A stretch of 29,379 bases of DNA from an uncultured Lachnospiraceae bacterium (GCA_910588565.1 CAJUPF010000042.1:1-29379); one strand, 5' to 3'. Counted from the stretch's first letter, positions 16,486 to 24,710 are shown. Translations and numbers: made by a program. The notes: generated by a model not told the origin, from the letters alone.

Positions 16486-17113
16486 AAATCAGCTGTTGTA
16501 CGATACGGTGAAACATGCGGTTGGCAGGTATGGCCATGAAGTGATTAATTTTGGCGTATTTGGGGAAGGAAGAGGAGTTTCCAGTGGATTGCCGGAAGAG
16601 ATTTCCTATATTGAAACTGCGATAAATATCAGTTTTCTGCTTTCTGCCGGGGCAATTGATTTTATTGTGACCGGATGTTCCTCCGGACAGGGGATGATGC
16701 TTGCCTGCAACAGTTTGCCGGGAGTTTTGTGCGGCTATGCGCCCACACCGCAGGATGCATTTCTGTTTGAAAGGATTAATGACGGGAATGCAGTGTCACT
16801 GCCTCTGGGGTTAAATTTTGGATGGGCAGCGGAAGTAAATCTCCAATGCACAATAGAAAAGCTATTCGACGGGCCATTTGGCATGGGATATCCGGCAAAG
16901 GATGCAGAGCGGAAACGGCGTGATACACTGCTGTTGAAACAAATCAACCAGAGCAGTAAGATAAGCTGGGCGGAACTGATAGATAAAATAGATCAGCAGA
17001 CTCTTCGGCGTGCGCTGGGGAACCGATTGGCTTATGATTATACGATGAAGTATGGAACAGATGATAAGTTAAAAGAGCTGCTCTTTGCAAAGCAGCAGAT
17101 TTTGTTACAGTGA
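16445..17113 (+). CDS. RpiB/LacA/LacB-family sugar-phosphate isomerase
   Basis: The 222-residue protein begins MKIGIIQAASQRDKN, with the Rossmann-like RpiB fold. It carries the family's active-site region as VTGCSSGQGMMLACN, whose Cys corresponds to the catalytic base of RpiB. RpiB and LacAB enzymes interconvert aldose and ketose phosphates (ribose-5-P/ribulose-5-P, galactose-6-P/tagatose-6-P). This protein is longer than RpiB (about 150 residues) because of a C-terminal extension from ~150 onward, so the substrate cannot be assigned. The start at 16445 has a purine-rich GAAGGGAAAAAAGGG before it; the longer frame from 16427 was rejected because this start sits better. It overlaps the MATE gene by 41 bases. 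Confidence 0.85.
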   Translation: MKIGIIQAASQRDKNQLLYDTVKHAVGRYGHEVINFGVFGEGRGVSSGLPEEISYIETAINISFLLSAGAIDFIVTGCSSGQGMMLACNSLPGVLCGYAPTPQDAFLFERINDGNAVSLPLGLNFGWAAEVNLQCTIEKLFDGPFGMGYPAKDAERKRRDTLLLKQINQSSKISWAELIDKIDQQTLRRALGNRLAYDYTMKYGTDDKLKELLFAKQQILLQ

Positions 17114-17201
17114 AACTGCAGGTTTAAGGTCTGCTGTTTGAAAATAATACAGAAGGCGCCCGGCAATTATTAAAAGAATCAGGAAAGGAAGGATTATCAT
17201 T

Positions 17202-18059
17202 ATGGGTAAAAGTAAAACATATGCATACGATTATGATGATTATGAAGATGGAAAGAACGCAGAAACTATGGTGGAGGAGATTTTATCCGATCCGGAATTT
17301 GCAGAGCTTCAGGAACTGATTATCGGTGGCTGGGGCGGTGAATATGAAGACGACTGCCAGGCGATTTTAGACGCTGTTGCAGAAAAACCGGACAAGTTCA
17401 GCCATATTACAAAGCTCTTTATCGGGGATATGGATTATGAAGTCTGTGAAGTTTCCTGGATTATGCAGGGAGATTACAGCCGCCTCTGGAAGGCCATGCC
17501 TCAGCTGAAGGAACTGACCATTAAAGGCAGCATGGAGTTGAGATTGGGCAGCATCGAACATGAGAACCTGGAATCACTGACAATCATCTGCGGCGGGCTT
17601 GGAACAGATGTCATCAAAGAAATTGAGCAGGCAAAGCTGCCGAATCTGAAAAAACTGCTTCTTTATATTGGGGTTGAGAATTACGGTTTTGACGGAAATG
17701 CAGATACCATTGCACAGCTGCTTGCCAATTCTGATTTTCCAAAGCTTCGCTATCTTGGAATTACGGACAGTGAAATTCAGGATGAGCTGACGGCTGTTGT
17801 ACTGGAAAGCAAATACATCAGCCAGATTACAACGCTGGATTTATCCAATGGAACACTGACAGATAAAGGCGGGGAACTGCTTTTGAATAAGCTTCCCGCG
17901 CTTCCGAATATAAAAAAGCTGGACGTGCATTATCACTTTTTATCGGATGAAGTCATGAAAAGAATAGAAGCGCTGCCAATTGAGACAGATGTATCCGAGC
18001 AGGAAAAAGCGGAACGATGGAAAGGAGAATTATGGCTCACCGCGATGCTGACGGAATAA
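17202..18059 (+). CDS. STM4015-family leucine-rich-repeat protein
   Basis: The 285-residue soluble protein has an acidic, Tyr/Asp-rich start (YAYDYDDYEDG). It then shows irregular leucine-rich repeats between ~70 and 255 (MPQLKELTIKGS, HENLESLTIICGG, LPNLKKLLLYIG, FPKLRYLGITDS, ISQITTLDLSNG, LPNIKKLDVHYH). It is recognised as STM4015 mainly from repeat style plus the four companion families that follow in the order 4015-4014-4013-4012-4011. The molecular role is unknown. LRR domains usually bind proteins or peptides, so it may be a scaffold or the substrate of the two radical SAM enzymes. A GAAAGGAAGG site lies about 11 bases before the ATG. The last 28 bases overlap the next gene, showing tight coupling. 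Confidence 0.82.
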   Translation: MGKSKTYAYDYDDYEDGKNAETMVEEILSDPEFAELQELIIGGWGGEYEDDCQAILDAVAEKPDKFSHITKLFIGDMDYEVCEVSWIMQGDYSRLWKAMPQLKELTIKGSMELRLGSIEHENLESLTIICGGLGTDVIKEIEQAKLPNLKKLLLYIGVENYGFDGNADTIAQLLANSDFPKLRYLGITDSEIQDELTAVVLESKYISQITTLDLSNGTLTDKGGELLLNKLPALPNIKKLDVHYHFLSDEVMKRIEALPIETDVSEQEKAERWKGELWLTAMLTE

Positions 18060-19132
18060 CTAAGAGTTCCTCAATTTTACCGCACAACGTATGCGTTCAG
18101 AAGGACGGCAAAGGTTCTTCCCGGATTATTTTAATTGGCTCGGATCATGGGAAGAGAAAGCAGTACTTTGAACAAGCTGCCAGAGAGGCGGGAATTTGCT
18201 GTTCTTTTTATGACTGGAAAGATATTCGGTGTATAGAACAGAAGGAAGACCTAAAACGATGCGTGGTAAAAATAGACGCGCCCGAATGGAACAGCTGCCG
18301 CCTGAACGAACTGGATGCGCTGACAAAACAGTACGAGGAAGGGCTTTTGGCTCTTTCCCGTCTGAAGGCGGGCGCATTTTGGAATCATCCGCTGGATATT
18401 GCTGAGCTGCTGGACAAACAAAGATGCAAAAAGCGGCTGGCTTTGGCTGGCGTTACAGTAACTGAAATGTATGAGGAAAGATTTTCCGGCAGGGAAGAGC
18501 TGTTTGGCTTTCTGAGGGAAAACCGGCTTCATCAGGTGTTTTTAAAACCCGTAAAAGGTTCCGGAGCAGCCGGCGTAACGGCGTTGCGCGCCTCTTTATT
18601 ACCGACGAATGGCAGGATTGCCCTTTATACCTGCGCAGCGCTCGAACAAGGCGGGCTGGTCAATACAAAGCAGATGTACCGGCTGGAAGGAGCGGATGCG
18701 GAGGCGTATCTGGATCATCTGCTGAAGCTGGACTGTGTTGTGGAAAAATGGTATCCAAAATCGACGTTTCAGAAGTACTGCTATGATCTTCGCGTCATTG
18801 TCCAGGACGGACAGATTGATTACATCCTGCCCCGGCTTTCAAAGGGGCCGATTACCAATTTGCAGCTGAATAACCATTCTATGGAGTTTGAAGCCCTGCA
18901 TCTGGACGAAACAGAGGAACGAATTACAGAGCTTTGTATCCAGGCGGCAAACTGTTATCCCCGGCTGCATGGTATTGGTATGGACGTTCTTTTAGAACAA
19001 GGAAGCGGGCAGCCCTATATTATAGAACTGAACGCCCAGGGGGATTTGCTTCACAGAGATGTTTACGGGGAAAACAGAATATACAGGCGTCAGGTGGAAT
19101 TAATGCGGGAAATGTTACGGCAGATTGGATAG
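18032..19132 (+). CDS. STM4014-family protein, ATP-grasp-like
   Basis: The 366-residue product has ATP-grasp features in order. There is a Lys-containing nucleotide loop KPVKGSGAAGV (residues 172-182) and a second lobe with YCYDLRVIVQDGQIDY. The metal-binding end GIGMDVLLEQG is followed by YIIELNAQGD, where E332 and N334 are candidate Mg ligands. ATP-grasp enzymes join a carboxylate to an amine or other nucleophile through an acyl phosphate, so a peptide- or amide-forming reaction is plausible. The start at 18032 is chosen over 18017 because AAAGGAGA sits five bases before it. The overlap with STM4015 and the 30-base gap to STM4013 indicate one operon. The substrate is unknown. Confidence 0.8.
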   Translation: MAHRDADGITKSSSILPHNVCVQKDGKGSSRIILIGSDHGKRKQYFEQAAREAGICCSFYDWKDIRCIEQKEDLKRCVVKIDAPEWNSCRLNELDALTKQYEEGLLALSRLKAGAFWNHPLDIAELLDKQRCKKRLALAGVTVTEMYEERFSGREELFGFLRENRLHQVFLKPVKGSGAAGVTALRASLLPTNGRIALYTCAALEQGGLVNTKQMYRLEGADAEAYLDHLLKLDCVVEKWYPKSTFQKYCYDLRVIVQDGQIDYILPRLSKGPITNLQLNNHSMEFEALHLDETEERITELCIQAANCYPRLHGIGMDVLLEQGSGQPYIIELNAQGDLLHRDVYGENRIYRRQVELMREMLRQIG

Positions 19133-19162
19133 TGATGAAGTAAATGGGAGGATGGAATCGAA

Positions 19163-20083
19163 ATGTCAGATAAGGTACCGTTTGCGGCGTTTCAATCAAG
19201 TGTGAATCAGACGGAATGCTCTGTTGATATGTCAGAAATTGTAGGAACTTGCGATATTCTCTTTGTGTGCCTGGATACTCTGCGGTATGATGCCGCGATT
19301 GCAGAAGAAGAGAGCGGCGGCACGCCTGTTTTAAACCGGTACGGCGCATGGGAGAAACGTCATGCACCCGGAAACTTTACCTATCCTTCGCATCATGCCA
19401 TTTTCGCGGGGTTTCTTCCGTCTAAGGCAAAGGCCGAAAGTATTGCGGGCCAGGAAAAACTTTTTTTCCCAAAAGACATTGGAATGGGAAGGAAAATTCC
19501 AAAGGGAGGATATGGATTTGAAACAGACAATCTTGTGGAAGGACTGCATAAAGACGGATATGATACCTGGTGCATTGGCGGCGTGGCTTTTTTTGATAAG
19601 CGTTCCGCGCTTGGAAACGTATTTCCGTCTTTTTTTGAAAAAAGCTGCTGGAATCCGTCTTTTTCTCCTATGGCAAAAGAAAGCGCCAAAAATCAGGTGG
19701 ATTTTATTATAAAAAAACTGGAGCAGAATACGGATAACAGAAAAATTTTTCTCTATCTGAATATATCCTGCATTCATTATCCCAATTATTTTTACCTGGA
19801 TCGGAAGTCCCCTTCCGGAGATCCCTTGATACCTGCCGGAACACGCATGATATCTGGCAGCAAGAATGGAAACTATGACAGCCTTGAATCGCACAGGGCA
19901 GCTTTGCGTTATGCAGACGGCCAGCTGGGAAGGCTGTTTGAGTTCTGGAAAAGCAAACGGGGTAAAACGTTTGTCATTTGTTTTTCGGATCACGGTACCT
20001 GTTATGGCGAAGACGGGTACGTATTTCACAGAGTGAATCATCCTGTGGTAGGAACTGTGCCGTATAAACACTTCTTTTTATAA
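19163..20083 (+). CDS. STM4013/SEN3800-family hydrolase (alkaline phosphatase/sulfatase superfamily)
   Basis: The 306-residue protein has the metal-binding core of the alkaline phosphatase superfamily. It shows FVCLDTLRYD (Asp38), then GNFTYPSHHAIFAG with Thr73 as likely nucleophile, and FSDHGTCYGEDGY with Asp276-His277 as metal ligands. No sulfatase C/S-X-P-X-R formylglycine signature is seen, so a phosphatase or phosphodiesterase is more likely than a sulfatase. There is no signal peptide, so it should act in the cytoplasm, unlike most of its superfamily. A GGGAGG site lies about 12 bases upstream, which is slightly long. It is third in the STM4015-4011 order and would remove or transfer a phosphate-type group in that pathway. 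Confidence 0.85.
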   Translation: MSDKVPFAAFQSSVNQTECSVDMSEIVGTCDILFVCLDTLRYDAAIAEEESGGTPVLNRYGAWEKRHAPGNFTYPSHHAIFAGFLPSKAKAESIAGQEKLFFPKDIGMGRKIPKGGYGFETDNLVEGLHKDGYDTWCIGGVAFFDKRSALGNVFPSFFEKSCWNPSFSPMAKESAKNQVDFIIKKLEQNTDNRKIFLYLNISCIHYPNYFYLDRKSPSGDPLIPAGTRMISGSKNGNYDSLESHRAALRYADGQLGRLFEFWKSKRGKTFVICFSDHGTCYGEDGYVFHRVNHPVVGTVPYKHFFL

Positions 20084-20099
20084 TGGCAAGGAGGCCTGA

Positions 20100-21443
20100 A
20101 TGGACAGATATATCCAATATATGTACAGTTATCCGCATAAAACAGCGTACCGGCCGTTACAGAATGTGGATTTAAGGGATTACAGCGGCAGCCTTGGCGG
20201 AAAAGGGCACAGTTTATATCTGCATATTCCGTTTTGTGAGAGTAAATGCGGTTACTGTAATCTGTTTTCCGTAACAGGCTGTAACAAGCGTCAGACAGAT
20301 AGCTATCTTGACGCTGTGCTGCGTCAAATCCGGCAGTATAGGGAGATTCTGCCAGAGGATTGTGGGTTTGGAGATTTTACCATCGGCGGCGGGACGCCTC
20401 TGTTATTGGAAGAAGAGCAGCTTATCCGGGTATTTGAAGCTGTCCGTGGTTCTATGCCGCTGTCTGAGGACACAAAAATAATCATAGAAACGGCGCCAAA
20501 TCAGACAAGCCAAAAGAAAGCCAGACTGCTCAGACAGCTTGACGTGACAAGGGTCAGTATGGGGATTCAGAGTTTTTGCGACACAGAACTTGTCTGGCTG
20601 AAAAGAAATCATAACAGTTCACATGCAGATACAGCGGCAGGGGTATTAACAGATATGGGATTTGACTGTGTGAATTTTGATTTTATTTACGGACTGCCGG
20701 GACAGACAGAGGAAACGCTGCTTGCTTCCCTGAAACGGGCGGTGTCTTTTTCACCGGATGAACTGTTTCTCTATCCGCTGTATATCAAGCACGGTGTGAC
20801 ACTGGAACGGGAACATCAGGATGCGCGGCTGAAATCGGATCACACATACATGCTGTATCAATGCGGGACAGCGTTTTTGAAAGAAAATGGTTATAAGCAG
20901 GTTTCTATGCGGCGTTTTTTGAAAAATAATACAGAGGCTTTGCAGGAAGAATTCAGTGAGTGCGGATTTACGGGCGCACTGTCCCTTGGCTGTGGGGGAA
21001 GGAGCTATCTGGGAAGGCTGCATACCTGCACACCGTATCAGACTACAAGGCAGGCGGCGTTTGGAGAGCTGGAAAATTATCAAAAGACCGCAGATTTCCT
21101 TTCAGCAGCACATGGAATATTGCTTTCCGATGCGGAATTAAAGCGGAGGTATGTGATCAAGCATTTGCTGATACTGCCCGGAATTTCAAAACAGGCCTAT
21201 CGGACGGCTTTTGCATCTGAGGTAACAGAGGACTTTCCGGTTATCACAACGTGGATTGGACAGGGCTGGCTAAAAGAAAATACGGAATTTATCGGACTAA
21301 CCGAAGAAGGTCTTGGGCTTTCTGATTTTATCGGCCCTCAGCTGATTTCAGAGGATATCAGAAGAAAAATGCTGGAATGGGAGAGTGTGCATGGGCAAAA
21401 AAACAATTCTTTACAGGGGAAACCTGAAAAGCTGCAATTATAA
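20100..21443 (+). CDS. STM4012-family radical SAM protein
   Basis: The 447-residue protein has a HemN-like radical SAM core. The [4Fe-4S]-binding CX3CX2C is CESKCGYC (Cys46, Cys50, Cys53) after SLYLHIPF, and the SAM-binding GGGTP is at residues 96-100. MGIQSFCDTELVWLKRNH and FDFIYGLPGQTEE follow. This resemblance often leads to a coproporphyrinogen oxidase label, but the cluster context and C-terminal half point to the STM4012 group, whose reaction is not known. A strong AAGGAGG precedes the ATG. The 3' end overlaps the STM4011-family gene by 53 bases, implying coupled synthesis of the two radical enzymes. Confidence 0.88.
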   Translation: MDRYIQYMYSYPHKTAYRPLQNVDLRDYSGSLGGKGHSLYLHIPFCESKCGYCNLFSVTGCNKRQTDSYLDAVLRQIRQYREILPEDCGFGDFTIGGGTPLLLEEEQLIRVFEAVRGSMPLSEDTKIIIETAPNQTSQKKARLLRQLDVTRVSMGIQSFCDTELVWLKRNHNSSHADTAAGVLTDMGFDCVNFDFIYGLPGQTEETLLASLKRAVSFSPDELFLYPLYIKHGVTLEREHQDARLKSDHTYMLYQCGTAFLKENGYKQVSMRRFLKNNTEALQEEFSECGFTGALSLGCGGRSYLGRLHTCTPYQTTRQAAFGELENYQKTADFLSAAHGILLSDAELKRRYVIKHLLILPGISKQAYRTAFASEVTEDFPVITTWIGQGWLKENTEFIGLTEEGLGLSDFIGPQLISEDIRRKMLEWESVHGQKNNSLQGKPEKLQL

Positions 21444-22995
21444 CTGTTCGTATTGTCCGTTTTCCAAACATAAACCTTTAAAGCAAGAGCTGGAGCAGGA
21501 CAGGCAGAACTTTCAGCGGTTTTGTAAGAGTGTGGAAAAAAGAGCGGAAGAATATTCAATTGGAGCTGTGTTTGTTACGCCCTATGGGGAAGCTTCCATA
21601 CATAGCTGGTATTGGGAAGGCCTGGCGCATTTGTCAGGCCTTTCTGAAATCGACCGGGTAGGGATGCAGACGAACCTGAGTGTTTCGTTCGTATTGCCGG
21701 AACTCTCCCGGTTTGCTGCGCGTTCTTCAAATAATGTGGATAACTGTATTGCATATTTTGACTTTTGTGGAGGAAAGAGGGAAAAACTCTGTATCTGGGC
21801 AACCTTTCATCCGGAGATGACAGATGCAGATACGTTTGTTTCAAAGTGCCATAAACTGGCTGCGCATCATATCCGGCTGTGTGTGGGAGCTGTTGGTGTT
21901 CCGGAGAATATACCGCTGTTAAGAAAGCTGCGGGAAAAACTTTCCAAAGATATTTATTTCTGGATTAACAGGATGGACGGGCTGCGGAGAAATTATTCGT
22001 TTGATGAAATCAGAGCGTTTTTGGAACTGGACCCTTTTTTTGAATATGAATTACAGAAACCCGCTGCGGACGTAACAATGTGCCAGGACAGATGCTTTGT
22101 CGAGGCTGACGGAACGATCCGTACCTGCAATATAAGCAGAAGAACATCTGTGAACTGGTATGACGACGGGGGAAGTAAATTGTTTGAGCCACGCTGCAGC
22201 CAGAAAAGCTGTTCCTGTTATCTTGCTTATGGAGGAAGGGCTGATTTTGACCTAAAGCATGTGTTTGGCAGTTATCCTGTGTTTCGGATCCCAAAGCGAT
22301 TTCGGGCAGTTTTTCTGGATTTGGACGGAACATTAACGCCAAAAGGGGATAAAAAGGGGATTTCTGAGCAAATCTGTGGAACACTGAAGGCGTTAAAACG
22401 CATCTGTCCGGTTTTTCTGGCTACGTCACTGCCAGAGATAGAAGTAAGGAGAAGGCTGAAAAAGAATCTGGATTTGTTTTCCGGCGGTATTTTTGCATCA
22501 GGGGCTTATCTGTATCTGAACAAACAGACGGAGAGTTCCGGCGGGGAAATTTCTGCATTATGTTACCGGAAAAAGGACGAGAGTTCTGACGCTTTGGAAT
22601 GCGCGCTATTCGGCAGCGAAAAGGTATATCCGGCGGAGATTCGCAGTTTATCTGAAATTGCACGATTTGCAGAAGAGGCAAAAGCAAGGATTCAGATTTA
22701 CAGAAAACATGGTATGATATATAAAGTGACGCTGATAAAACGGCGGTATGGAACCTGGAATAACAGGGAATGCAGCAGAATAGCAGAACTGCTGGAACCG
22801 TCAGGCTGCCGTTTTTTTACCGAAGATAACTGCCTGCAAATTGTTGATAAAAAGAGGAACAAGGGCACGGCAGTGGAAGAAGTTTGCGAATGGATTGGGA
22901 TTTCGCCGGAAGATGTGCTGGCAGTGGGCAATGACAAAGAAGACGCGGCAATGGAGAGCGTCTGCGGAGCTTATATCCACCGCAGAAAAACTTGA
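21391..22995 (+). CDS. STM4011-family radical SAM protein fused to a HAD phosphatase domain
   Basis: The 534-residue protein has two parts. Residues 1-~285 are a compact radical SAM domain with CNYNCSYC (Cys15, Cys19, Cys22) and a C-terminal cysteine set (Cys231, Cys235, Cys248, Cys269, Cys274, Cys276) of SPASM type, likely holding auxiliary clusters. Residues ~303-534 are a HAD/Cof-type phosphatase. Its nucleophile motif is FLDLDGTLT (Asp310, Asp312) and its metal motif is VGNDKEDAAM (Asp515, Asp518). The ATG at 21391 is preferred over the GTG at 21385 because GGGAG lies seven bases before it. The fusion suggests that a phosphatase step acts on the same substrate. The C terminus may be frameshifted: the next frame continues with STAEKLDADTMKAFVGSIPF to 23041. 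Confidence 0.85.
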   Translation: MGKKTILYRGNLKSCNYNCSYCPFSKHKPLKQELEQDRQNFQRFCKSVEKRAEEYSIGAVFVTPYGEASIHSWYWEGLAHLSGLSEIDRVGMQTNLSVSFVLPELSRFAARSSNNVDNCIAYFDFCGGKREKLCIWATFHPEMTDADTFVSKCHKLAAHHIRLCVGAVGVPENIPLLRKLREKLSKDIYFWINRMDGLRRNYSFDEIRAFLELDPFFEYELQKPAADVTMCQDRCFVEADGTIRTCNISRRTSVNWYDDGGSKLFEPRCSQKSCSCYLAYGGRADFDLKHVFGSYPVFRIPKRFRAVFLDLDGTLTPKGDKKGISEQICGTLKALKRICPVFLATSLPEIEVRRRLKKNLDLFSGGIFASGAYLYLNKQTESSGGEISALCYRKKDESSDALECALFGSEKVYPAEIRSLSEIARFAEEAKARIQIYRKHGMIYKVTLIKRRYGTWNNRECSRIAELLEPSGCRFFTEDNCLQIVDKKRNKGTAVEEVCEWIGISPEDVLAVGNDKEDAAMESVCGAYIHRRKT

Positions 22996-23044
22996 TGCAG
23001 ACACAATGAAAGCGTTTGTGGGGAGTATTCCTTTTCTTTGAAAC

Positions 23045-23238
23045 ATGCAGGAAGCATATGTGAACGGATATTGGAATGAACTGCTCAGCTTTATCAGGAG
23101 TTTTTTACAAAGCTCCATCACAGAGCCAAAAAAAGATGGATCAGCCTGTTAGAATATGGTCGAGAGTGATTCCGTTTGATGAACAAGTGGCGGAGCATTA
23201 TGTAAAGACGGTGAAACAACTGCTGTTATTTGACTGAT
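23045..23238 (+). pseudogene. Short coding-like remnant after the STM401x cluster
   Basis: Two overlapping short frames look protein-like. One runs from the ATG at 23045 to 23152 (MQEAYVNGYWNELLSFIRSF and onward). The other runs from 23134 to 23238 (MDQPVRIWSRVIPFDEQVAE and onward). They join near a run of seven A residues, where a slip would make a single product of about 65 residues. Neither has a good ribosome binding site, and I do not recognise the family. It may be a decayed sixth gene of the cluster, or noise. Confidence 0.25.
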
Positions 23239-23462
23239 GTTTTTTGCAGGGGGTAAGGCGGGGCAGATAAACACAAAAACATATTTTTTTCATATTTTCA
23301 TCAAAAACAGAACATAAATTAGCAGTAAACTACTCCATGTAAACAAAACAAAGACAAAGGAAAGTGAAACGTAACGGTTCAGCCAGGCTGCACTGACAAT
23401 ACCCAAAAGCAAAGCCGGCAGGCATCGGAACTGCTACAGCATAAACGAAAGGAGTCATTATT
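23239..23462. other. Non-coding leader region of the HtrA-like gene
   Basis: This AT-rich stretch has runs of T around 23283 and many short A-rich blocks. No clear -35/-10 pair, terminator or gene can be supported, except the GAAAGGAG ribosome binding site just before 23463. Confidence 0.4.
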
Positions 23463-24665
23463 ATGAGTAAACATGGTTTTTTCAGTAAAATTACAAAATG
23501 TGCCGCACTGGCATTGGTATTTGGAGTAGTTGGAGGCACCGCGTTTTCCGGCGTGAATTATTTCCTGGGAAGTCATTTTTCAGGAGCAGATACAACCGCA
23601 TTGGAGGCAGAAAGCAGCAGGGATACGATGCAAATTCAGCCTACAAGCACAGTAACCAATGTTATTTCAAAGGACATTTCCAATATTGTAGAAGAAGCGA
23701 TGCCTTCTGTTGTGGCAATCACCGGAATGACACAACAGGAGATCAGAAGCTTTTTCGGACAAGGACAGACGATTGAGAGTGAAAGCAGCGGTTCTGGTGT
23801 TGTTGTTAATCAAAATGAGGAATATCTGTATATTGCCACCAACAATCATGTAGTGGAACAGACAGATGCCCTGACAGTACAGTTTTCCGATGGCAGCACA
23901 GCGCCCGCTACGATACGGGGAACAGACCCGTCGGATGACCTGGCAGTGATACAGGTGGCATTATCCGATTTAACAGAAGAAACTTTAAATACAGTAAAAG
24001 TAGCATCTATAGGCAATTCGGATGAGCTTTCTGTAGGAGAACCTGCAATTGCAATCGGCAATGCGCTTGGTTATGGACAATCTGTGACTACTGGCGTAAT
24101 CAGCGCGTTGGGCAAAGAAGTGACGTTCCAGAATGAAAGCACCGGAGAGGCAGTTATCAGCCGCCTGATTCAGACAGATGCGGCAATCAACCCTGGCAAC
24201 AGCGGCGGCGCGTTACTGAATGCGGAAGGAAAACTGATCGGCATTAACTCTTCCAAATATGCAGATACTGAAGTAGAGGGCATGGGATTTGCAATTCCGA
24301 TTTCAACCGCACAGCCGATTTTAGAGGATTTGATTGCGAACGGAGAAACCACAGTTACAGGAACGCCTTATATTGGTATCTATGGTGTGGATGTCACGGA
24401 TGAAGTGTCCAGCCAGTACCAGATGCCGGGCGGCGTCTATGTAGCGCAGGTTATCGAAGGCAGCGGCGCTCAGATAGCAGGAATTGTAACCGGTAATATT
24501 ATTACAAAAGTGGAAGATAATGAAATTACAACTATGGAAGAGCTGAAGCGGTATATTGGTGAATACAAAGTAGGCGATACAGTAACGGTTACTGTCCAGA
24601 TTGCCAATAGTGGAGCTTATATCGAAAAAGAAATTCCTGTCACATTAACATCAAAAACCAATTGA
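23463..24665 (+). CDS. htrA: HtrA/DegP-like membrane-anchored serine protease with PDZ domain
   Basis: The 400-residue protein begins with a single N-terminal membrane helix (about residues 10-35) and a short low-complexity linker. A trypsin-like domain spans ~70-290 with the triad His129 (ATNNHVVE), Asp159 (PSDDLAVI) and Ser247 (NPGNSGGAL). One PDZ domain follows (~300-395; YIGIYGVDV, GGVYVAQV, GDTVTVTVQ). HtrA proteases degrade or refold damaged extracytoplasmic proteins and are usually induced by envelope stress. Length and order match the Gram-positive membrane-anchored type. GAAAGGAG lies about nine bases before the ATG. It appears to be monocistronic, with its own terminator at 24711-24745. 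Confidence 0.93.
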   Translation: MSKHGFFSKITKCAALALVFGVVGGTAFSGVNYFLGSHFSGADTTALEAESSRDTMQIQPTSTVTNVISKDISNIVEEAMPSVVAITGMTQQEIRSFFGQGQTIESESSGSGVVVNQNEEYLYIATNNHVVEQTDALTVQFSDGSTAPATIRGTDPSDDLAVIQVALSDLTEETLNTVKVASIGNSDELSVGEPAIAIGNALGYGQSVTTGVISALGKEVTFQNESTGEAVISRLIQTDAAINPGNSGGALLNAEGKLIGINSSKYADTEVEGMGFAIPISTAQPILEDLIANGETTVTGTPYIGIYGVDVTDEVSSQYQMPGGVYVAQVIEGSGAQIAGIVTGNIITKVEDNEITTMEELKRYIGEYKVGDTVTVTVQIANSGAYIEKEIPVTLTSKTN

Positions 24666-24710
24666 CATACTGGGAAATACGTGTTAAGCTGTCAAAAGAA
24701 TGAAAATAGT

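Noticed and set aside
19331..20071. 246-codon open frame on the minus strand opposite the STM4013-family gene
   Set aside because: It is fully antisense to a gene with clear catalytic motifs, has no ribosome binding site, and its translation is rich in Arg, His and Cys with no recognisable domain.
20100..21443. Coproporphyrinogen III oxidase (HemN) for the first radical SAM gene
   Set aside because: Only the radical SAM core resembles HemN. The position within the STM4015-4011 gene order fits STM4012 better, and no other heme genes are nearby.
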